The notes under the pieces were generated by a model that saw only the letters and a program-made list of their open reading frames with translations, searched no databases and was not told the DNA's origin. The position numbers and the translations under genes were made by a program. Source: Planctomycetota bacterium (lineage in GTDB: Bacteria; Planctomycetota; Planctomycetia; Pirellulales; Pirellulaceae). From it: DNA of 6,016 bases. The stretch covers positions 1 through 6,016 of the forward strand of contig JAPLNJ010000154.1 in assembly GCA_026692885.1 (NCBI GenBank), in the 5' to 3' direction. Position 1 is the first letter of the stretch, and every line of letters starts with the position of its first letter. Below, one piece after another: positions 1 to 5,148 of the stretch.

Positions 1-860
1 GCCTTGTCCGGGGCCGGGAAATCGGCGGGCACTTTCTGCGTAACTTCTCCGGTGACGGCCCATTCGGCCCCGCGCTGGAACGTAGCGATAAAGGCTACAC
101 TCTTGAGTTCCTTGCCGGTGTGTCCCAAGGCGTTCTGGAAAATGCGGCCTTTGCCGTAGGTCACGGTGAACAGCAACGGCTCGTGCTCGTCGGCGCCACC
201 CTTGTCTTTGGGTGCAAAGGCAGTGGCCAAGACGGTCACGTTCTTGGCCGGACCACGGAGCCAACCGTACAGTTCATCCGAAACGTGCATGAACTTTTCC
301 GGAAGGCCCTTGGTGATCGGATGATTGGGTTCGCGGATGACCACTTGGAACGGCTGCGAGGGACCATGCCCGCCGCCCTTACCCGGTGAGCTGTCCTGTA
401 CGATCTTGCCGTCCCGCCAGCGGAGATAGGGTCCGCTCTTCTCATTCCGGCCGCCCCAGCCGCCCAATCCGATGATCTCGTTGTACTCTTTCCACTGCGG
501 AAACGCCGCCAAAGCGAAATGGTAGACCACCACGCCGCCGCCGCCCTGAACGTAGTCCACGAAGGCCTTCTGGGTATCCGCCGACCAGTCATCGCCCTGA
601 TAGTTCAGGACCACGAGCTTGTAAGCCGCAAAGTTGGGTTTGAAGCCGCTCATGTCTTTGCCTTTTTCCGGCGACGTGGCGACGTCGACGGTAAACAGGC
701 CCGTCTCCTCAAGTACCTTCTTCACGACCGGCGAGGTCTCTTTCCAGTTGTGCGCATTTTGCCCGTCCACAAGCAGCGTCTTGTACGGCGGCTGAGCCCA
801 GGCCACGGTAGCCAGCCCGACCCACATTGCAGAGGCCACGAACCAGTGTTTGTACGACAT
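1..860 (-). CDS. ThuA-like domain protein, exported (C-terminus outside window)
   Basis: The frame is open for 286 codons from the ATG at 860 to the window edge, so the C-terminus is missing. The N-terminus is a signal peptide: hydrophobic residues 6-20, with a likely cut after AWA at residue 22, so the protein should be periplasmic or extracellular. The mature part resembles the ThuA family (class I glutamine amidotransferase-like fold): a LLVDGQNAHNW strand near residue 30, GGGGVVVYHFA around 107-116 with His114 near the usual nucleophile-elbow position, FPQWKEYNEIIGLGGW after it, HPITKGLP at 180-187, and FQNALGHTGK around His247. No Cys sits at the elbow, which is common in ThuA-like proteins and argues against amidotransferase activity. 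ThuA is named from trehalose utilisation; the planctomycete homologues are abundant and mostly uncharacterised, so the substrate is unknown. The start is supported by AGGAG seven bases upstream. Confidence 0.88.
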   Translation of the reverse strand, partial: MSYKHWFVASAMWVGLATVAWAQPPYKTLLVDGQNAHNWKETSPVVKKVLEETGLFTVDVATSPEKGKDMSGFKPNFAAYKLVVLNYQGDDWSADTQKAFVDYVQGGGGVVVYHFALAAFPQWKEYNEIIGLGGWGGRNEKSGPYLRWRDGKIVQDSSPGKGGGHGPSQPFQVVIREPNHPITKGLPEKFMHVSDELYGWLRGPAKNVTVLATAFAPKDKGGADEHEPLLFTVTYGKGRIFQNALGHTGKELKSVAFIATFQRGAEWAVTGEVTQKVPADFPAPDK

Positions 861-867
861 CGAAGTG

Positions 868-873
868 CTCCTG
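868..873 (-). promoter_or_regulatory. Ribosome binding site of the ThuA-like gene
   Basis: CAGGAG on the minus strand lies seven bases before the ATG at 860. It fixes the start and places the hydrophobic signal peptide at the N-terminus. Confidence 0.7.
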
Positions 874-906
874 TTGCTACGACTCAAGACCATGAAACCG
901 ACGCTC

Positions 907-935
907 AGCATAGGACGGCCCGCAGCTGCCGTCAA
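907..935 (-). promoter_or_regulatory. Candidate sigma70-type promoter of the ThuA-like gene
   Basis: On the minus strand, TTGACG (935-930) is followed after exactly 17 bases by TATGCT (912-907). The predicted transcript would start near 900, giving a leader of about 40 nt. This is a consensus match only. Confidence 0.4.
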
Positions 936-972
936 CGCGGCGAACAAGATGTTATCGGAACCGCGTTTTCGT

Positions 973-1107
973 TCACATGGGGAACGGCCGGTCGCTCAAC
1001 GCGATATCCAGGAATCGCTCGATCTCCTCACCATCGCCTTCCCAGACCTCGTCTGCCAGCCGGCGAAGTGCACCGCGGTCGATATGGTCGTGGTTGGCGC
1101 GAACCAT
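973..1107 (-). CDS. Small unassigned ORF, 44 aa (possible gene remnant)
   Basis: From the ATG at 1107 the frame encodes 44 residues, including RRLADEVWEGDGEEIERFLD, an acidic, helix-prone composition with plausible GC-rich codon use. The frame is open further upstream to a TGA near 1152 (preceding residues RLFSRGTSWNHVGR), so the piece could be the C-terminal remnant of a longer protein or a short gene starting elsewhere. There is no convincing Shine-Dalgarno; a GGA lies only three bases before the ATG. I do not recognise the family. Opposite-strand frames here give arginine-rich, low-quality translations, which makes this the best coding candidate in the 390-bp gap between the ThuA-like and STAS genes. 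It may still be non-coding. Confidence 0.3.
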   Translation of the reverse strand: MVRANHDHIDRGALRRLADEVWEGDGEEIERFLDIALSDRPFPM

Positions 1108-1185
1108 GCGTCCAACGTGATTCCACGACGTGCCACGGCTGAAAAGACGTCAGGTTGCGGAACCGAGGCGTGCAACACGCCCAGC

Positions 1186-1213
1186 TTGACACGGATTGGG
1201 CAAAAGCTAGACT
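1186..1213 (+). promoter_or_regulatory. Candidate promoter of the STAS gene
   Basis: TTGACA at 1186-1191 is a perfect -35 match. It is followed after 16 bases by TAGACT (1208-1213), which matches four of six -10 positions. The transcript would start near 1220, about 30 nt before the ATG at 1250, so the TTG at 1220 is unlikely to be a start codon. Confidence 0.42.
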
Positions 1214-1237
1214 TCACTCTTGATAAAGTCCCTTATC

Positions 1238-1242
1238 AGGAG
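1238..1242 (+). promoter_or_regulatory. Ribosome binding site deciding the STAS start
   Basis: AGGAG sits seven bases before the ATG at 1250. This chooses ATG 1250 over the in-frame TTG at 1220, which would add ten residues not needed for the STAS fold. Confidence 0.7.
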
Positions 1243-1249
1243 TTCTCAG

Positions 1250-1603
1250 ATGTCGGAGGAATTGTCTCACTTGACTATCGCTGTTAAGGACGGCGTCCAT
1301 ATCGTGGATTTCTGTGACCCCAAGATCTTCGAACTGGCCGCCGGGAGCATTCAGAACCGGCTACTCCGTCTGGTGGATGCCGAGGGAACGATTCGACTCC
1401 TGCTGAACTTTAAGAATGTCGAACACCTTTCCAGCGCTGCGTTGGGGATGCTGATAAACGTTCAGAAGGCAGTGCAACAGAAAGATGGGAAACTGATCCT
1501 GTCCGACCTTCGACCGCGAATCTACGCGGTATTCCAGATCACGACGCTGAACAAGATGTTCAACATCTACGATACCGTCGAGCACGCGGTGACGCACTTT
1601 TAG
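1250..1603 (+). CDS. STAS-domain protein (anti-sigma factor antagonist-like)
   Basis: A 117-residue protein that is essentially one STAS domain. It opens with a beta strand (residues 8-20, LTIAVKDGVHIVDF), then a helix holding IQNRLLRLVD, a central strand RLLLNFKNVEHL, and the diagnostic LSSAALGMLINVQKAV turn-helix (60-75), followed by KLILSDLRPRIYAVFQITTLNKMFNIYDTVEHAV. In SpoIIAA/RsbV proteins the phosphorylated serine sits at this turn; Ser61 or Ser62 is the equivalent here. Known members act in the cytoplasm in partner-switching: the unphosphorylated form binds an anti-sigma kinase and frees its target. No kinase (RsbW/SpoIIAB type) or PP2C phosphatase is visible nearby, so the partner must be elsewhere. 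The neighbouring FHA protein is another phospho-signalling module. The family call is firm; the pathway is unknown. Confidence 0.88.
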   Translation: MSEELSHLTIAVKDGVHIVDFCDPKIFELAAGSIQNRLLRLVDAEGTIRLLLNFKNVEHLSSAALGMLINVQKAVQQKDGKLILSDLRPRIYAVFQITTLNKMFNIYDTVEHAVTHF

Positions 1604-1948
1604 CTTGCTCGACTGTGCGTCTGCTTGCCCGACCCCACCCGTCCGAGCCGTCGGCTTCTGCCAACGGGGCGCGGCATCCTGCTGATGCGGGCGCACACGT
1701 GCGAGGTCCATTCAGCTTCTCTCCGCGATCTTGCGCGGCCCAGATCCGGTCCGTGCGTAATCGATTCGTGAGGGATGGGGATTTTGTGGGCAGAGGCGTT
1801 GACAGACGGGCGGTAGTTTTGCTTGAATAGTGGCAGTTCAAGCGATAGGATCGATGCGGTCGGCCGACCAGGGGTTGGCCGGCTTGCTGGGCGGCGGTCC
1901 CGCTCACCGACGACTCCCTCGGCCCGTTCCCTCCACGACTCGACTGTC
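1604..1948. other. 345-bp intergenic region between STAS and FHA genes
   Basis: No convincing gene is seen on either strand; overlapping open frames give arginine/serine-rich translations with no recognisable motif. It contains the candidate FHA promoter (1799-1828) and a perfect 12-bp palindrome GGTCGGCCGACC at 1858-1869. The palindrome lies just downstream of the predicted transcription start and could be an operator or chance in GC-rich DNA. No strong hairpin-plus-T-run terminator follows the STAS stop. Confidence 0.5.
1799..1828 (+). promoter_or_regulatory. Candidate promoter of the FHA gene
   Basis: TTGACA at 1799-1804 is a perfect -35 hexamer. It is followed after 18 bases by TTGAAT (1823-1828), which matches four of six -10 positions. 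The implied leader is about 113 nt. Because the possible TTG start at 1823 falls inside the -10 element, this also favours the ATG at 1949 for the FHA gene. Confidence 0.42.
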
Positions 1949-2275
1949 ATGCCCGCCACGCTTGCGAAATTGATCGCGACAGGAAGCCACGCTGCGGCTC
2001 GTGAAATTGTGCTGAGTGGATTTCCCGTCCGCCTGGGAAGACGCGTCGGCAGCAGTATCTATCTCGACGACCGCTGGGTCAGCCGTGACCACTGCGAGAT
2101 CACTCGCGAGGATGATGTGCTCACCGTTCGGGACTTGGGCTCCAAGCACGGCACCTACGTGAACGGCCACGAAGTGCACGTCGCACAACTGCAGCCGGGA
2201 GACGAACTGAGTATCGGCCTGACTCGGTTTGTGGTGCAGTACGTACGCCAGTCGGCAGGGGCAGCGGCCTCCTAG
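1949..2275 (+). CDS. FHA-domain protein
   Basis: A 108-residue single-domain forkhead-associated protein. The FHA hallmarks are all present and in order: Gly30-Arg31 (RLGRR), the SRDH box at 45-48 with the phosphothreonine-contacting Ser45 and structural His48, the DLGSKHGTYVNG stretch at 62-73 with Asn72-Gly73, then LQPGDELSIGLTRFVVQYV. FHA domains bind phosphothreonine peptides, typically downstream of Ser/Thr kinases such as the Pkn/Stk family that is expanded in planctomycetes. The usual fusion partners (kinase, type VI or type III secretion parts, cyclase) are absent, so it would act as a free adaptor in the cytoplasm. No signal peptide or membrane segment is seen. The ATG at 1949 is chosen because the domain begins just after it and the upstream extension is low-complexity. 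It lacks a clear Shine-Dalgarno. Confidence 0.88.
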   Translation: MPATLAKLIATGSHAAAREIVLSGFPVRLGRRVGSSIYLDDRWVSRDHCEITREDDVLTVRDLGSKHGTYVNGHEVHVAQLQPGDELSIGLTRFVVQYVRQSAGAAAS

Positions 2276-2602
2276 CCCGACTATTCCCAGTGGGCGAAGG
2301 TAGACGGCAAGTGCCGTAGGGTCTGGCAGAAGTATTTGGGCAAACTGGAGGATATCGTCCAGGGTGGTGGACCGTCGCCGCGGTATGCCGAGGTGTTTCA
2401 GTGGGGACTGCCGCAGGTGCTGTGGAGTGAATTGCCGGGCCGAGATCATCGCCCACGTCGATCAGCAATGTCCCAAACGAAGTCAAGGCATGTCCATCGG
2501 TCAGTACTTGGCCATCGCGGCGCTGAACCGAGCCATCGATCCACAAAGTAAACGTGCGATCTGGGAGTGGTTCTCGCAAACCGCGCTGCTACGGCACTTT
2601 GA
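2276..2602 (+). pseudogene. IS1634-like (IS4 superfamily) transposase, N-terminal remnant, frameshifted
   Basis: The translation after the FHA stop starts with YSQWAKVDGKCRRVWQKYLG and KLEDIV, then GGGPSPRYAEVFQWGLPQVLW. This resembles the N-terminal region of long IS1634-type transposases. The frame then breaks: reading resumes one frame over with CRAEIIAHVDQQCPKRSQG, MSIGQYLAIAALNRAIDP and QSKRAIWEWFSQTALLRHF. Removing one T of the TT at 2432-2433 would join the halves into a continuous protein. No start codon is visible, and homology stops near 2602, where CRISPR-derived sequence begins. About 110 residues remain of a family usually around 450-550, so the DDE catalytic core is gone and the gene cannot work. 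No terminal inverted repeat or target duplication was found. Confidence 0.75.
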
Positions 2603-2709
2603 CCGTCGTGCCCAGCACGGCATCCCCGGCTTCAATGGGGCCGCGGTCGGATGACCGCGGAAAGAATCTCGTCTTTCTGCACGTCGGCCATCGCTGTGAG
2701 GCTTCAATG
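2603..2709 (-). CRISPR. Residual CRISPR array: one full repeat, one spacer, partial flanking units
   Basis: The complete 36-nt repeat is 2629-2664. Its centre is a perfect 8-bp stem, CCGCGGTC (2641-2648) with GACCGCGG (2653-2660), around the loop GGAT. On the minus strand it ends in ATTGAAGC, like the 8-nt handle of many class 1 repeats, so the array reads on the minus strand, the same direction as the cas2 start beside it. A 36-nt spacer (2665-2700) follows towards higher coordinates, and exactly 72 nt from the first repeat the terminal nine bases GCTTCAATG reappear (2701-2709), fused to cas2. Below 2629, about 26 nt (2603-2628) may be a cut-off spacer before the transposase remnant. The GCTTCAATG-plus-CCGCGG pattern resembles repeats I associate with type I-G loci. 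No leader remains. One full repeat alone would be weak; the cas2 junction makes it convincing. Confidence 0.75.
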
Positions 2710-2738
2710 TCGTAACAGACCAAGAAGGTGTTCCGCAT
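2706..2738 (-). pseudogene. cas2: cas2, 5' fragment only (11 codons), fused to a CRISPR repeat
   Basis: The minus-strand ATG at 2738 starts MRNTFLVCYDI, which matches the highly conserved first beta strand of Cas2, with Asp10 at the conserved acidic position of the LVCYD motif. Cas2 pairs with Cas1 in spacer integration and is normally about 90-100 residues. Here similarity ends at codon 11: the next bases (GAAGC) are the end of a CRISPR repeat, followed by a spacer and a full repeat. The rest of cas2 and the leader have therefore been deleted. An SD-like GAGGA lies six bases upstream, so the translation start is preserved. Reading continues through spacer and repeat as a nonsense peptide. 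No Cas2 function is possible. Confidence 0.72.
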
Positions 2739-2902
2739 GGCTGATCCTCGCGTGTGGGAGAGAACCGTCAGCCATCCCTGCGTGAGCGTTCCGCGTCGGT
2801 GGTGCACCGTGGACTGCACACAACGCGGCACGGCAGGTGAGTGTACTGGCTCTGCCGGTTCTCTACGATGCCCATCGTCCGGCGCTGCTCCGCCGATCGC
2901 GG
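2739..2902. other. Unassigned segment between the csb1-like and cas2 remnants
   Basis: About 160 bp that should lie near the boundary of missing cas genes. Apart from the cas2 ribosome binding site I recognise nothing. On the minus strand one frame is open into the cas2 start (residues TLTQGWLTVLSHTRGSA just before its Met) and could be the tail of a lost upstream cas gene such as cas1. No Cas1 motif is visible to support this. Confidence 0.35.
2745..2749 (-). promoter_or_regulatory. Relict ribosome binding site of cas2
   Basis: GAGGA on the minus strand, six bases before the cas2 ATG at 2738. Its correct spacing supports this being a genuine gene start rather than a chance LVCYD match. Confidence 0.55.
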
Positions 2903-3532
2903 CCCAAGTGCCTTCAACTCGTCGGTCGCAGCCGCATCAGCCTCAATTGCGGCCACAGCATCCTGAAGCTTGGCCAGAGGCTTGGTCTTGGCCTCACTAA
3001 ATTTGTCACCTCTGGCAGGTTCGAGATCGTTGACCAGCTTCTTTATGTTGTCGATCGGATTGCCCGCGCTCACTGCTTTCTTGTCAGCCTTCTTCTTCGC
3101 GTCGGCGTCGATAGACGCCTTGAGAAGGTTCTTATCAAAGACCAGCGGTTGGTCCGGCGGCTGCACAACACCGAAGTCTGAATCCGCAGCGGAAGCGAAC
3201 CCGGCAATGTCGAGGCTTTCGGGATTCCAACCGGATTCTTCGCCGTCGGCCTTGAACTGCTTCCAGTTCGCCTTACCCTTCGGCAGCAGTTGGCATCCTT
3301 GCCGTAGAGTCGATTCCGGTGTCGCGGTAAATGCGAGAAGCGCGAGGCCAAGGATGTATCGCTGAAGATCCTGAGTCTCATCAGGATTCGCGCCCTTCAG
3401 TGTCCTTAGCGACGCCAGGTTGAGCGAACAATCACGCCGGATGACGAGTAGTTCCGACGCGGCGAAGGATGCGTCGTCCATGTCGGTCTTGCGGGTCGGA
3501 AGTTTCGCGCAAATCAGACGAACTATCGCGTC
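2903..3532 (-). pseudogene. Csb1/Cas7-like gene remnant (type I-G CRISPR effector subunit)
   Basis: About 210 residues read from 3532 to 2903. The first half carries SELLVIRRDCSLNLASLRTL followed by LQRYILGLALLAFTAT and ESTLRQGCQLLPKG. This RDCSLNLASLR / RYILGLAL / LRQGC pattern resembles the C-terminal part of the GSU0053 (Csb1) family, the Cas7 subunit of type I-G (old I-U) Cascade. The second half (FDKNLLKASIDADAKKKADK, then IKKLVNDLEPARGDKFSEAK) is a charged, Lys/Ala-rich tail. The N-terminal third of the family is missing and no proper start exists; upstream the frame runs into the repeated DUF2887 tail (3549-3569). The 3' end runs into unrelated sequence and only stops at 2768. Position upstream of cas2 and a CRISPR repeat, all on the same strand, fits a cas operon. 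The family call is from memory of motifs, so moderate. Confidence 0.58.
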
Positions 3533-3551
3533 ACCGCGGCCGCGACGGTTA

Positions 3552-3630
3552 GCCAGCCGACAGCCGTAACCGCGAGGTGAAGTCGAGCAACGCCCAGGCC
3601 GGGAGGACCGCCCAGATCGACCGGCACCGG
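3552..3630 (+). repeat. Copy A of DUF2887 gene tail and 3' flank
   Basis: GCCAGCCGACAGCCGTA (3552-3568) matches the last codons of the DUF2887 gene (5023-5039) with one change, and in frame gives the same ending LASRQP-stop (TAA at 3567). The shared TGAAGTCGAGC (3578-3588 and 5048-5058) and TCGACCGGCACC (3617-3628 and 5105-5116) follow in the same order. This is most simply the 3' end of a second DUF2887-family gene whose body has been lost, with the csb1-like remnant now joined to it near 3540. Confidence 0.62.
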
Positions 3631-3681
3631 TCGGAGCGTGGGGACTTCCTCCCACTGCTGTGAACTTCTTCACGTCTCTCT

Positions 3682-3902
3682 CGTTCCCACGCTCTGCGTG
3701 GGAACGCAAGTGTTTCGACGCTCTGCGTCATCTGCCCCAGGACGCAGAGCGTCCGTGGCTTGCGTTCCGACGCAGAGCGTCGGAACGAGAAGCGTCGCTC
3801 TGGTTACGAGGCTCTGCCTCGTAACCCACTGGACGCGAGGCTCCGCCTCGCACGCAGGCCGGCGGAGCCGGCAAGGCAGTGCGTTCCCAGGCAGCCTGGG
3901 AA
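3682..3902. repeat. Cluster of eight short perfect hairpins (REP-like)
   Basis: Eight palindromes lie almost end to end: 3682-3706 (11-bp arms), 3717-3729 (5), 3740-3754 (6), 3763-3787 (11), 3802-3826 (11), 3835-3851 (7), 3858-3872 (6) and 3884-3902 (8). All have three-base loops, and the first seven share the core GC-NNN-GC, with loop TCT, AGA, TCC or GGA. They differ in arm sequence, so they are a family with a common core rather than copies of one unit. Similar GTTCCCACGC-TCT-GCGTGGGAAC elements are widespread in planctomycete intergenic DNA. Arginine-rich open frames across this stretch are artefacts of the repeats. Possible roles are transcript ends, mRNA stability, or mobile REP/RAYT-type elements; none is demonstrated. 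Confidence 0.85.
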
Positions 3903-3949
3903 GGAGGGGCACAGCCGCGAAACTGACTCCCGGCAGCTGTCACAGTCGG

Positions 3950-4150
3950 CAGATTGTTGTTGGCGTGTCGAAGTGCTAGAATCCAGCCCACGACGGCGAG
4001 AGGTCTTGGTGCGCGGTCGGTCCATTTCGCCTGGGGCTGGGAATTGCACTGCCGAGTACGCTACCACCCCCGCGCACCTGCGCTGAGCAGGCGTTTCACA
4101 CCAGCCGTCTGTTGGACGCGGGCAGTGAGCCCTAGTGCCGATACTGTCGG
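3950..4150 (+). repeat. Promoter-leader repeat, copy A (201 bp)
   Basis: Direct repeat of 5282-5482, the same length and by eye about 85% identical. Identical blocks include a 29-bp block at and after the -10 (from 3976), a 24-bp block in the leader, and CACCTGCGCTGAGCAG. The CCTGC/GCAGG pair around GCTGA could form a small hairpin. Copy A ends 56 bp before the DUF2887 start, so it probably supplies that gene's promoter and most of its 5' UTR. The conservation extends well past the promoter, which suggests an RNA-level role or simply recent duplication. Confidence 0.85.
3954..3982 (+). promoter_or_regulatory. Promoter of the DUF2887 gene (leader copy A)
   Basis: TTGTTG (3954-3959), 17-bp spacer, TAGAAT (3977-3982). 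The same boxes and spacing occur in copy B, although the spacer sequence differs and the TTG run has one more triplet there. Conserving the spacing while the spacer drifts is the signature expected of a real promoter. The predicted leader is about 218 nt. Confidence 0.6.
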
Positions 4151-4206
4151 CCGACCACCATCACCAAGGGACCGGTCCAGGTGGAAGCCGCCTCGCGGGT
4201 TAGACG

Positions 4207-5040
4207 ATGAAAACCGATAAACAACTTTACACGATCTTCGAAGCGAATCCTGATTGGATCTTTCAACTCGCCGATTGGCCGTCGCCTGGCAAGAGCTCGC
4301 TCCACTCTGTGACGATCAAGGAACTCGAGCGGCGGGCCGACTGCGTGATTATTCCCGATTCAGCCGCCCCGCCTTTGACGGTCGTCGAATTTCAGTTCTG
4401 GAAGGATGAGACGATTTATACGCGGACGGTGGCGGAAATGATCGCCGTGCAGGAATCGCACCAGATGCGGCCGGTTCAAGGCATCATCTTCTTCGGCTAT
4501 GATAATCTGGATCCGAAGACGGCGCCTTGGACTCGCGTGGTCGGGGCCTTTATCCTGCGCGACGTGGTGGAGGTCTTAGAACGTGGGCACCCCGGACATC
4601 CGTTGGCGGCGGTGTTCAAGCCGCTGCTGGTCGAGAGCGAAGAGGCCCTGGAACGAGATGCGGTAGGCTATTACCGGACGATCAAGGACAGCGATCTGCC
4701 GACGATCTGCAAGGCGAGCCTGCTGGATGTATTCGTAAGTTGGCTGGAGCAACGGTTGACGCGTAAGGGGAAGAAGGAGATCGAGATGATGCTACTAGGA
4801 GAACTGCCGGAGTTGGAAGAAACCCAATCTGGGAAGGACTTGATCCGCATTGGCGAGCAGCGGGGTTTGGAGAAGGCCATCCTGGTTTCCCTGAAATCCC
4901 GCTACGGTACGGTTCCCGTCGCGCTGCAGGAGACGATCCATACGCTCACGACGGACGAAGCGGAGTGTCTGCTCGAATACCTGATCCGCTGCCAGACACT
5001 GGACGAGTTGGCCGAATGGCTCGCCAGCCGGCAGCCGTAG
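4207..5040 (+). CDS. DUF2887 / Rpn-like PD-(D/E)XK nuclease-family protein with DUF4351-like C-terminus
   Basis: A 277-residue cytoplasmic protein, apparently full length. The MKTDKQLYTIF start is typical of the DUF2887 group, related to Rpn/transposase_31-type PD-(D/E)XK proteins. The putative nuclease core is Asp45 (RRADCVIIP) followed by Glu61-Phe-Gln63 (VVEFQFWKD), giving the D...ExQ arrangement with Gln in place of the classical Lys. A helical middle region leads to GEQRGLEKAILVSLKSRYG (about 221-239) and a DUF4351-like end, DEAECLLEYLIRCQTLDELAEWL. Rpn proteins of enterobacteria are DNA endonucleases that promote recombination; DUF2887 members are mostly untested, and many sit in multicopy families. 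Here the gene has a long leader (copy A upstream) and its tail is duplicated at 3552, implying a former tandem array. No clear Shine-Dalgarno precedes the ATG. Confidence 0.85.
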   Translation: MKTDKQLYTIFEANPDWIFQLADWPSPGKSSLHSVTIKELERRADCVIIPDSAAPPLTVVEFQFWKDETIYTRTVAEMIAVQESHQMRPVQGIIFFGYDNLDPKTAPWTRVVGAFILRDVVEVLERGHPGHPLAAVFKPLLVESEEALERDAVGYYRTIKDSDLPTICKASLLDVFVSWLEQRLTRKGKKEIEMMLLGELPELEETQSGKDLIRIGEQRGLEKAILVSLKSRYGTVPVALQETIHTLTTDEAECLLEYLIRCQTLDELAEWLASRQP

Positions 5041-5120
5041 TCGGGATGTGAAGTCGAGCCACGTTTCTCGTGGGTCCTTGGCGAGCGGCGCGAATCGTGG
5101 GTGGTCGACCGGCACCAGTC
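5023..5120 (+). repeat. Copy B of DUF2887 gene tail and 3' flank
   Basis: The last six codons of the intact DUF2887 gene plus downstream flank, matching 3552-3630 in three ordered blocks. About 20 bp of unshared sequence in the middle makes this copy longer. It marks the 3' boundary of the duplicated cassette. Confidence 0.6.
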
Positions 5121-5148
5121 GGAGAGGCTGTGAGTGTTTCGGTCCCCC

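Noticed and set aside
519..1142. 207-codon plus-strand frame over the ThuA-like gene
   Set aside because: Antisense to a well-supported gene, His/Arg-rich and without motifs.
1220..1249. TTG start giving a longer STAS protein
   Set aside because: It has no Shine-Dalgarno and lies at the predicted transcription start; ATG 1250 has AGGAG at ideal spacing.
1858..1869. Perfect 12-bp palindrome GGTCGGCCGACC as an operator
   Set aside because: A related GTCGGCCGAC occurs at 4146, but such palindromes are expected by chance in DNA this GC-rich and no regulator gene is nearby; noted only in the intergenic entry.
1823..1948. N-terminal extension of the FHA protein from TTG 1823
   Set aside because: The start overlaps the candidate -10 box and the extra 42 residues are Ser/Arg-rich with no fold; the FHA domain begins just after ATG 1949.
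2701..2736. A degenerate terminal CRISPR repeat
   Set aside because: Only the first nine bases match the repeat. The rest encodes the conserved Cas2 N-terminus on the minus strand, so it is a cas2-repeat junction, not a decayed repeat.
2768..3709. A 313-codon minus-strand open frame as one intact gene
   Set aside because: It is composite: the first ~60 codons are antisense to the hairpin repeats and the DUF2887 tail repeat, the middle is the csb1-like remnant, and the end is unrelated sequence before cas2. Only 3532-2903 looks like real protein.
3638..4086. Overlapping frames on both strands across the hairpin cluster with residues such as VPTLCVGT and HAERGNE
   Set aside because: These peptides are by-products of the repeated GTTCCCACGC-type palindromes and occur in all frames; there is no independent coding signal.
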